The notes under the pieces are model-generated. The model worked only from the letters and a program-made list of their open reading frames with translations, did not search any database and had not been told where the DNA came from. From Congregibacter litoralis KT71 (lineage in GTDB: Bacteria > Pseudomonadota > Gammaproteobacteria > Pseudomonadales > Halieaceae), in contig NZ_CM002299.1 of assembly GCF_000153125.2 (NCBI RefSeq), forward strand, positions 4,287,118 to 4,351,117: 64,000 nucleotides of DNA, read 5' to 3'. Every line of letters starts with the position of its first letter. Positions within the stretch are counted from its first letter, which is position 1. Shown here in pieces: positions 7,008 to 14,095 of the stretch. The position numbers and the translations under genes are program-made.

Positions 7008-10000
7008 GGCTTGTCCTCCGCGGTCACTTCGTAGCTACCCCTCGGGTCGCCGGTAATGGTCATCGCTTCACCGTCTTTATCGGTGGCATTCTCCAGCGCA
7101 TAGGCATAGCTACCGTATGAATAGATCTCGTGCTCCAGACGAATCTCGCTGCCGTTAACCCGAAGGTCATACAGCTGCGAACCACCGGGCCCGGACACTT
7201 CCACCTGTGCTTCATCCACATAGGCAAGGTCACCCACCAGCCTGAGGCCGAAACAGGCAACGCTGTAGCTGGAAAAATGGGTGACACCGCCGGTGCCCGT
7301 TCCAATGCCGATCTTTTTCTTATCTTTTTTTGGCTCCGCAGGTGGTGGCGGAGAGGTCTTCTCTTCGAGGGGGGCCTCAGGCGGTTCCGTCTCCTCCTGG
7401 ATAGGAGGTTCTGGCTGACCGATCAAAACCTCTGGCGGTTTCTGCAAAGGTGGCGGCGGGGGCGGCGCTTGCTTCTGGGGCGGCGCCGCCGGAGGCGCTT
7501 TAGCGCGTTCCTCAGACAGTAAAAACTCTGCGGCCAGAGCGAGCTGGGAATGCGTGTTTGTGCCATCCAGACTGATGGCGCTTTCGAGTTCAAAACCGAC
7601 ATCGTTACCAAGGGCAATGTAGGTCGAATCATCGGGCTCCCGCCCTTCGATTCCACCATCAAAATTCCTGCGATAAAAACTGAAGTAAATCGGATCGACG
7701 ACGATAGACAGGGGCGTTTCCCCAAGGGAAATGATGAACTTCTCCCGGTCGGCCTTTTCCTTTTTATCTTTTTGTTCCTGAGCGTTACTGGCTGCACCCG
7801 TAACCACCCTCGGCGCCAGAGTTCCCGGGCGTTTCGACCCTTGATCGGGCAACGGTGCCTTGTCAGTTTCCTGCGCCGCACGTTTAGCATCACCAGCTCG
7901 CGCTTTCGCTACGCGCTCTGCGGGATCGATGATGCCGAAGTCCCACCCGGGCATCGCGTCCATGTTGTAGCCGGCTCTGGCCATACGCTCATAAAATTTG
8001 CGTACATCGCTCGCCGAGCGCAGCACCATGAAATCCCCATTGGGTAAGGCCACGCCGATGGGGAAATCCGCTGCCTCGAACTCATTGGCGAAGCGATTTG
8101 CCGGCCCGTGATGGACTACCTTGCCGCCCTTGTAGCCGGTTTCTCTGACCGCATCATTCAGGGCCTTCATCGTCGCCACTTCGTTCTCAGCGATGGTACC
8201 CATTTCCGGATCGTTCTCGATAAGCCTGCCCCGCTCTCCCCGGATACCGACGGCAAACAGGTCATAATCCGCCGTGATGGGGTTGCCCGCCTCGTATTGC
8301 CGATTGCCATTCGCGTCCAGTAGCGGCTTTCCGTCTTTGCCAACAACCAGCTTTCGCTCAGCGAGAACTTCCAGGTGCGTTCCGTCTTCCGCCAGGACGG
8401 GGTTGCCGTCCTTGTCGAACAACTTTTTGCGCATGGCGATAGGCTCTACGGGATCGCGCCTTACCCACTTACCATCGACATACTCTTCCCAGGGTTCACC
8501 CAGGGCTTTTTTATTGAGCTCTGAGTATTTCTTGATGTCCTTGGGCGACGCCTTGACCTTTGCATCAGGGTTTCCGAGTTTGCTGTAGCTGGCATCGGTG
8601 GGGATCAGACCCTTCACCTCTTTGGGGCCCCAGTCAGTGCTTTTGCCCTTGATGTTCATGCCCTTTGTAGCGGCATCACTCGCTATCTTTGCCGTGGAAT
8701 CAGGATTGACGGGACGGATCATGATGATCTCTCCCCGCTCCTGAGCTATTTTTACAAAGGCTTCCGCATGCTCCGGCACCATGGCTGAACTGGCGATGGC
8801 AATGTCGCGCTCGGACGGACCATCGCCCGCTTTCGCAGCCTGACGCGACCCCGTCCCCGTACGGGGTCGTCCACCGTCAGGCGACACTAAAGGTGACCCA
8901 TCGGGTGCTTTGGAACTTGCCTCTGGGGCATTGGGCAGGTGATCAGCCATATATTCGTTGAAAGGATTCCTCCAACCCTCGGCTGGGACATAGACCCCAT
9001 CGCCTTTGGTAAGAGGCTGCGCGGTTATTCCGCTGGTTTGCCAGGCTTTGGTTCGAGTCCCCAGTGCTGAGATCTCTGCGGTTGCATCCTGCATACTCGC
9101 AACCCACACATCGCCGTTTTCCGCGCGATTGATTATCCAGTCGGTCTTCCCATCAAGGGACTTGTAAACGAAGCGCTCCAACTTCCCGTACAGCGAATGA
9201 TCAATCGTCGACTGGGACACCATTCCGTCAGCCCAATCCGGACGCATTCCCTCAGGCAACTGCTCCGGGACGGCTGCCTTGCCTGCCACCGGTGTAGGAT
9301 CCCCGGGTTTTACCCCAGGTAGATCGCGGGCTAAATCCGCCGCATCGGCACCGAGGGAGTCCGGTGCGCCGAGGCGGTTAGGGTCAGCAATATCAATTGC
9401 TGCCTGGCCAATGGTTATCTCGTCGTCACCATCGAGTTTACGAACCTCAAATTCATTGGTCAGACTGTCGAGTTTGGACTGCAGCGCGGCGTCAAGGTCT
9501 ACGGCGCCCTCATTGATAAAACCACCGTCGGCGGACCTCGGGCCTTTGTTCAGAACGCCATCGCCCATACTCTTGGCGGGAACCGCGCGCCAAACGCCAT
9601 GTTCGCCACTGAGTGCAAAAGTCCTTGGGATCATGGAGCCATCAGCGCCCTCTTCCAGCGCGATCACCATTGTCCGGCCCTGGCTCTCGAAGGGCTCGCT
9701 GACGTGGTATTTCTTTCCGCGTACTTCCAGAGTTCGCTTGGGTTCAAGCCCTGTGCGTTTCAGGCCTTCAGCGAACTCCTCCGCTGTCTGATTAGACACG
9801 CGTGTTCGCTTCGCGAGGTCGTCGGCGTTGATGCGTGCAAGAATGGCATCCCCATCTGCCTTGCTGAGCTTGCCTGCATCGGCCACATCATCCAGCTTGC
9901 TGGCTTTGGAACCGCCAAGCCAGAGATCTGCCAGGGCTTCCGTAGCGACCTGACCGGCGAACTGCGTTGCCTCGTTATAGCCTTGCTTTCCCTTGCCGGC

Positions 10001-11341
10001 GGTTTGCTCAACCTTTCGAAGAACGGCAGAGCCTCCGCGTTCGGCTGCGGTTGCCATCTGCTCTCTGCGTCGGGCTGCGGTCTTGCGATCACCCGCGGCA
10101 GCTTCAGCGAGAAAGTTACCCCCCGTGTAAACCGCATCGATCTTGTCGGTGCCGGTTAAGTTAGTCTGATTGTCCTTGTCTCGCACGCTGTTCGCGGCGA
10201 CCTCCGTCGCCTGTGCCAACGTTTCCGTACCCACCGCCAGCAGTGTGAGCAGATCGACCACGATGTTCTTTGCGCCTATGCCAGCGCCTTTCCAGTAATA
10301 GCCGTAGCGTTCCGCAACCCCCGTCCACTCGACTTCACCTTTTTCCCAATCGACACTCTTGATCGGAAACTTGCCGATCTCCCACTCCCCGGTCTTCTCA
10401 TCTCTGAGTGCAGTGTTGCCGTAATCTTCAAGCGTTGTGGCCAAAGTGATGTCATGACGTGTGTTGGCCAGGGCGTTCCCGGCGACGTTCTTTGAACGCT
10501 GAACACTTAGTGCAATCCGGGAACTATCGACATAGGCCGCTTCGTCGGCTTTTGTTTCTATTTCGATATCAGAATGGGTGGGACCAATCTCGTCATTGGC
10601 ATTCTTGCGATACGTAGCATTGAGGCTGCGCGCTGCTGATTTTATCTCTGTCTCAATACCCGTCAGCCATTGGTCGCGCACCAATGTCAGCGTCTCGCGG
10701 TCTTTTTCGAGCGCGGCAACGCCCTCGTCTAGCCCCTGCGCCGCTGTTTCGTCGATCAGTTTGTTCAAGACCGCCAACTTTTCATCGAACACCCGCTCCG
10801 TGGCCACCCGCTTTGCCCTAGCGGTGAAAAACTCAGTATTCAAATCTTCGACTTCCTGCTCCCTCCGCCTCTGCTCCGCAGCCCGGGTTGTCTCGTCCGC
10901 TTTTTTTATATTCAGCTTGAGGCGATCTTCGAGGATGCGCTGCTCATTCCTGAGGGTCTTTATCTGTCCTTCGAGTCTCTGAATCTTGCGACCGTAAGCG
11001 GACATCGCCATCTCCGCAGCGCCCTGTTCAATCTGAAGCCGATCCGTTTCTTCGTCGTCAATGAGCTTTTGGGCCCAGTTCTTGCCTTTTCCTTTCTTCG
11101 CCAACGCCGCGTCCGCGGCCCTCTTACGCGCCTGGGCTTCTTTGAAAAGGCGTGTATTCAGATTCAGGCTTTTTTCTATGGGCGCGAGGATCTCCTCATA
11201 AGCCGCTTCGGACTCAATCAGATCTATTTCGTTGATCAGGATTTCTGTATTGATCGCCTCGGCGGATGACTGCGAAAGCACCTCGACGGACGTCAGGAGC
11301 AGCGAGATGCAAAGCAAGGGCAGGGAATACAGAGATTTCAT
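6998..11341 (-). CDS. Large exported coiled-coil protein with an edema factor/CyaA/ExoY-type nucleotidyl cyclase domain
   Basis: This 1447-aa protein starts MKSLYSLPLLCISLLLTS, a clear signal peptide. The ATG at 11356, 15 bases upstream, is an alternative start. Residues about 30-240 are charged coiled coil, followed by a long region of mixed helix without recognised domains. Residues about 852-1105 match class II adenylyl cyclases: VPEHAEAF, IRPVN (R876), ATKGMNIKGKSTDWGP (K893, K900), TADYDLFAVG (D1025, D1027) and VVHHG (H1078). In edema factor these are R329, K346, K353, D491, D493 and H577, which bind ATP and metal. DKDGN and DANGN turns sit inside the domain. A proline-rich linker (about 1280-1340) leads to a C-terminal beta-like domain ending CW. 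The likely product is a cyclic nucleotide, made after export or delivery. The activator and base preference cannot be read from sequence. Confidence 0.85.
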   Translation of the reverse strand: MKSLYSLPLLCISLLLTSVEVLSQSSAEAINTEILINEIDLIESEAAYEEILAPIEKSLNLNTRLFKEAQARKRAADAALAKKGKGKNWAQKLIDDEETDRLQIEQGAAEMAMSAYGRKIQRLEGQIKTLRNEQRILEDRLKLNIKKADETTRAAEQRRREQEVEDLNTEFFTARAKRVATERVFDEKLAVLNKLIDETAAQGLDEGVAALEKDRETLTLVRDQWLTGIETEIKSAARSLNATYRKNANDEIGPTHSDIEIETKADEAAYVDSSRIALSVQRSKNVAGNALANTRHDITLATTLEDYGNTALRDEKTGEWEIGKFPIKSVDWEKGEVEWTGVAERYGYYWKGAGIGAKNIVVDLLTLLAVGTETLAQATEVAANSVRDKDNQTNLTGTDKIDAVYTGGNFLAEAAAGDRKTAARRREQMATAAERGGSAVLRKVEQTAGKGKQGYNEATQFAGQVATEALADLWLGGSKASKLDDVADAGKLSKADGDAILARINADDLAKRTRVSNQTAEEFAEGLKRTGLEPKRTLEVRGKKYHVSEPFESQGRTMVIALEEGADGSMIPRTFALSGEHGVWRAVPAKSMGDGVLNKGPRSADGGFINEGAVDLDAALQSKLDSLTNEFEVRKLDGDDEITIGQAAIDIADPNRLGAPDSLGADAADLARDLPGVKPGDPTPVAGKAAVPEQLPEGMRPDWADGMVSQSTIDHSLYGKLERFVYKSLDGKTDWIINRAENGDVWVASMQDATAEISALGTRTKAWQTSGITAQPLTKGDGVYVPAEGWRNPFNEYMADHLPNAPEASSKAPDGSPLVSPDGGRPRTGTGSRQAAKAGDGPSERDIAIASSAMVPEHAEAFVKIAQERGEIIMIRPVNPDSTAKIASDAATKGMNIKGKSTDWGPKEVKGLIPTDASYSKLGNPDAKVKASPKDIKKYSELNKKALGEPWEEYVDGKWVRRDPVEPIAMRKKLFDKDGNPVLAEDGTHLEVLAERKLVVGKDGKPLLDANGNRQYEAGNPITADYDLFAVGIRGERGRLIENDPEMGTIAENEVATMKALNDAVRETGYKGGKVVHHGPANRFANEFEAADFPIGVALPNGDFMVLRSASDVRKFYERMARAGYNMDAMPGWDFGIIDPAERVAKARAGDAKRAAQETDKAPLPDQGSKRPGTLAPRVVTGAASNAQEQKDKKEKADREKFIISLGETPLSIVVDPIYFSFYRRNFDGGIEGREPDDSTYIALGNDVGFELESAISLDGTNTHSQLALAAEFLLSEERAKAPPAAPPQKQAPPPPPPLQKPPEVLIGQPEPPIQEETEPPEAPLEEKTSPPPPAEPKKDKKKIGIGTGTGGVTHFSSYSVACFGLRLVGDLAYVDEAQVEVSGPGGSQLYDLRVNGSEIRLEHEIYSYGSYAYALENATDKDGEAMTITGDPRGSYEVTAEDKPCW
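8027..8779 (-). other. Class II adenylyl cyclase (Anthrax_toxA-type) domain within the 1447-aa protein
   Basis: This is the coding segment for residues about 855-1105. All six core catalytic positions of the edema factor family are present in order and at plausible spacing. The D-x-D codons are at 8267-8269 and 8261-8263. The segment after the catalytic histidine reads HGPANRF rather than HGTEQDN, so the nucleoside-binding side differs from the calmodulin-activated toxins. The calmodulin-binding helical domain of edema factor has no obvious counterpart. Confidence 0.85.
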
Positions 11342-11357
11342 GGGCTGCAGCACCATC

Positions 11358-12326
11358 TCACCGGCCTATAATTGCGCTGGCCCGCGCTTTCATTTGCAGC
11401 AGTTGATCAACGCTCTTGTCGTCGACGCCGCCGAAGCGCACCAACCAACCCCACTCCTCCGGTGCATTGCGCCAGTAATCCGGCACGACCTTGAGAAGGA
11501 AGCGCTCCGCAAGAAGCTGCATCGCCCGGGTACAGTCACCCTCCCGCTGCGCCGGCTCCTCGTAGCTGTTCCACCACACTTCACAGGGGTCGCTACGAGC
11601 CAGCGTGAACGGCCCCTTATCAACGTCCTCATCGCTATCGCCGGGCGGACGCCAGTGCATATGCCCACCGATGGTGTAGCGCGTTCGCTCCGGTAGACAC
11701 TCCCCGTCAGGTCCATCCGGCGCCCAGGGATGCCATACGACCACCTCTCCATCAATGGGCACCCAGTTAGGTTGATGAAATATGGGAGGGGGTGTGCCCA
11801 GAGGCTGGGGACCCAGATTGGGTGGATCGACCCAGCCAAAGCCCGGGCTGGGCACACCGCCGGGTTGCGGCGGCGGAGGCTTGGGCGGCCCCGGGAGCTT
11901 CACTTTCCCGCGAATGTTCTTGGAAGATTTACGCTGGACCATCACTTCCTCACGCTCGAATTCAAGGTAAGGCGGACCGTTTACAAAAATGCGTGACAAC
12001 TGCTGTGTTTCACAGTTATTGCTTATTGTGAGAACAACGGGAAACTCCTGGGAGAAGTAGCGCTCCCCCCAGTTCCAGTCGGCTCTAAACTGACTTACCG
12101 CCGGGCTTTCGGCCGAGCCAGCCGTTGCTGCGCCGGGATCCACGGAGGGGTTTTTGAGGGGATGGTAGGGGTCATCGAAGGCGTCGTGCTGAGTATCAGC
12201 CCAGCCTTCCGGGGGAGTCTCGTTGGACCAGGGCGCCACCACCTGCGCCAAGGCAAGCTGCCCGAAGCTGAGCCCCTGGGTTAAGGCAACCAGCATCATC
12301 AATAAAAGGCGATAACGAAGGTACAT
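11358..12326 (-). CDS. Exported proline-rich protein of unknown function, first gene of the cyclase operon
   Basis: This 322-aa protein begins MYLRYRLLLMMLVALTQG, a signal peptide ending near LALAQ. The start at 12326 is chosen because AGGGG lies about 9 nt upstream and the signal peptide then begins correctly. Residues about 75-140 form a beta-rich segment around SNNCETQQLSRIFVNGPPY. A Pro/Gly-rich stretch follows (about 145-185), then a Trp- and Cys-rich C-terminal half with HMHW and WWNSYEEP. No known domain is recognised. The stop is followed after 16 nt by the start of the cyclase-domain gene. The position as operon leader suggests a partner or exported chaperone of the large protein, which is a guess. 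Confidence 0.65.
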   Translation of the reverse strand: MYLRYRLLLMMLVALTQGLSFGQLALAQVVAPWSNETPPEGWADTQHDAFDDPYHPLKNPSVDPGAATAGSAESPAVSQFRADWNWGERYFSQEFPVVLTISNNCETQQLSRIFVNGPPYLEFEREEVMVQRKSSKNIRGKVKLPGPPKPPPPQPGGVPSPGFGWVDPPNLGPQPLGTPPPIFHQPNWVPIDGEVVVWHPWAPDGPDGECLPERTRYTIGGHMHWRPPGDSDEDVDKGPFTLARSDPCEVWWNSYEEPAQREGDCTRAMQLLAERFLLKVVPDYWRNAPEEWGWLVRFGGVDDKSVDQLLQMKARASAIIGR

Positions 12327-12437
12327 ACGTGCATCCCCTGAGTTCATCGCTGTACAGAACCATGAGAGCTGATGGTTGCTGACGGCACCGCACAACGCGC
12401 TGAGTGTTCAGGATGCTAGGAGGAAGGCACAAAGCCC

Positions 12438-12455
12438 ATACGTCTATTGACGTAT
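12438..12455. promoter_or_regulatory. Perfect inverted repeat ATACGTC-TATT-GACGTAT upstream of the cyclase operon
   Basis: The 7-bp arms around a 4-nt spacer are centred about 120 bp before the first gene of the cyclase operon and 39 bp past the LuxR-type regulator's stop. The size suits a dimeric helix-turn-helix protein. The adjacent LuxR-type protein is the natural candidate, but nothing in the sequence proves it. It lacks a T-run and does not look like a terminator. Confidence 0.5.
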
Positions 12456-12493
12456 TTTGCTGAGACGAAGGATTTCTTTTGTGGGGAAGGAGC

Positions 12494-12925
12494 TCAGGAG
12501 TCCCAGGAAAGTGCCTGACTGATAACCTGCGCCTGGCGAGTAACGCCTACTTTCTGACGCACCCGCTGAAGATGCGTCCGCACGGTGTTGGGACTGATAA
12601 AGTGTTCCCTCGCATACTCCTTGGAGGTGGTTCCCGCGCAAAGGGATTCCACGAGCTGGCGCTCGGCACTGGTCAAATTATGATGTTCACAGAAGCGCTT
12701 GATACGCAGGGACTTTATTGCATCCTCAGAGGTAATCCGGGCCACAAGGTCAACACGCACCTCTGGCTGCAACAGCGCCATCACTTCGCGCACGCGCTCC
12801 AGCTGCTCAGGATCGTCTTTCCGATCCACGCCCAGAATTCCACTGGCCTGAACCATATCCCGTAAATCATCGAGCAATGGTTCATCGTTATGAGTCTTTT
12901 TCCGGTCCGACTTCGAATCAGCCAT
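12494..12925 (-). CDS. LuxR-type HTH transcriptional regulator
   Basis: This 143-aa protein has no receiver or autoinducer domain. The N-terminal 75 residues are acidic and helical. The C-terminal 65 residues are a LuxR/GerE helix-turn-helix: LTSAERQLVESLCAGTTSKE, then HFISPNTVRTHLQRVRQKVG. The ATG at 12925 is used; an in-frame TTG at 12946 is possible, and neither has a strong ribosome site. The gene lies upstream of the cyclase operon on the same strand, with a 167-bp gap that contains a perfect inverted repeat, so it probably controls that operon. The divergent hydrolase gene starts 73 bp away. Confidence 0.8.
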   Translation of the reverse strand: MADSKSDRKKTHNDEPLLDDLRDMVQASGILGVDRKDDPEQLERVREVMALLQPEVRVDLVARITSEDAIKSLRIKRFCEHHNLTSAERQLVESLCAGTTSKEYAREHFISPNTVRTHLQRVRQKVGVTRQAQVISQALSWDS

Positions 12926-12997
12926 AGCGTCCGATCCATTGTTCAACGATGCTCTGGACCTTAGTATAGACGCAAGGAAAAAAAAGGCCGTCTGCTA

Positions 12998-14065
12998 ATG
13001 AGCGACAGTTTTACCGCCGCGATAGCCCTTGCCCCGGAGCAACGTCTGGTGGCCCTACAGGCCCAAGGACTCGTAATTCGCGTAGCAGACGAACGTCGGC
13101 GCTGGCAGAAAGCCTGGGATCACTTCTACGCGCGGTGGGAAAATCGCCTCATCGAACGCGTGCTCCTCTCGCGGATTCGTAAAGCATTCGATCACCTTGA
13201 TAACCCTGAGGCGCTCAGAGCGATCCTGGTATCTCTGCGCGAGGATTATGCGCGGGGCAATGCAGCGACATTATCGGTAACAGCTGGATCGGCGTCTCCC
13301 CTGGAGGCTGCCGAGGATGTGCCTCTACCGGCCGCCTGGTTGGGCAAAGAGCAGCGGCTGGAACGCGTTCTGATTTACACCGCCGGCGGCGGTTTTCTTC
13401 TGCCACCGTCTCAACCCCAGATACAGGCGGCACAGCGTCTCGGAGAGTTGTGTGGGACCGACACGTTGATCAACCTCCATGCGCTTTCGCCAGAGGCGCC
13501 GTTCCCGGAACCCATAGACGACACCGAACGTCTCATCACCTGGGCCTGCGAACGCTACGGCGCAAGCAACGTCGTGCTGGCGGCCGATACAGCCGGGGCG
13601 AGTATCAGTCTTGGCGCCCTTCTGAAGATGCGCGATGCGGGGGCGGAACTACCCGCAGCGATACAACTTTTTTCTCCCTGGAACGACCTCAGTTTGTCGG
13701 GCTGGTCCTACATCACCAAGAGCGCCACCGCGGACAGCCCCTTTCGCATGGAAACCGCTGCGTTTTGTGCGCGGGCATATCTAGGTAACGTGCCAGCCAG
13801 CAACCCCCTGGCCTCAGCGGTGTTTGCGGAGCTTCACGACCTACCCGCGCTGGCGATTCACACCAGCCGCTTTGATATGCATTTTGATGACGCGCTGAGT
13901 TTGATTCAGCGCATCAGCGAAGGCGACGGGCATGGCGAAATCCGCTACTGGGACAGCCCCCGGCACCATCTGGAACGCTTTGATAGCGAAGCGGCGAATG
14001 CATCGCTAAAGATGGCATCGGGGTTTCTGCGACGTCACCTGGACGTGAGAGGTGTAGCTCCCTGA
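12998..14065 (+). CDS. Alpha/beta hydrolase-fold protein of the HSL type, nucleophile replaced
   Basis: This 355-aa protein has the layout of hormone-sensitive-lipase-like esterases: an N-terminal helical cap (about 1-115), an oxyanion-loop region TAGGGF (128-133, where the family has HGGGF) and a nucleophile elbow ADTAGA (196-201, where the family has GDSAGG). An Asp region RFDMHFDD (291-298) and HHLERF (323-328) fill the places of the acid and the histidine. The nucleophile position is therefore Thr198, not Ser, and the first His of HGGG is missing. Either the enzyme has changed chemistry or it is a non-catalytic binding protein. It is divergent from the LuxR-type gene and convergent with the ABC permease gene. 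Confidence 0.75.
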   Translation: MSDSFTAAIALAPEQRLVALQAQGLVIRVADERRRWQKAWDHFYARWENRLIERVLLSRIRKAFDHLDNPEALRAILVSLREDYARGNAATLSVTAGSASPLEAAEDVPLPAAWLGKEQRLERVLIYTAGGGFLLPPSQPQIQAAQRLGELCGTDTLINLHALSPEAPFPEPIDDTERLITWACERYGASNVVLAADTAGASISLGALLKMRDAGAELPAAIQLFSPWNDLSLSGWSYITKSATADSPFRMETAAFCARAYLGNVPASNPLASAVFAELHDLPALAIHTSRFDMHFDDALSLIQRISEGDGHGEIRYWDSPRHHLERFDSEAANASLKMASGFLRRHLDVRGVAP

Positions 14066-14095
14066 CTCAGCCCGGGCGTTGACGCGCTGTCAGTC

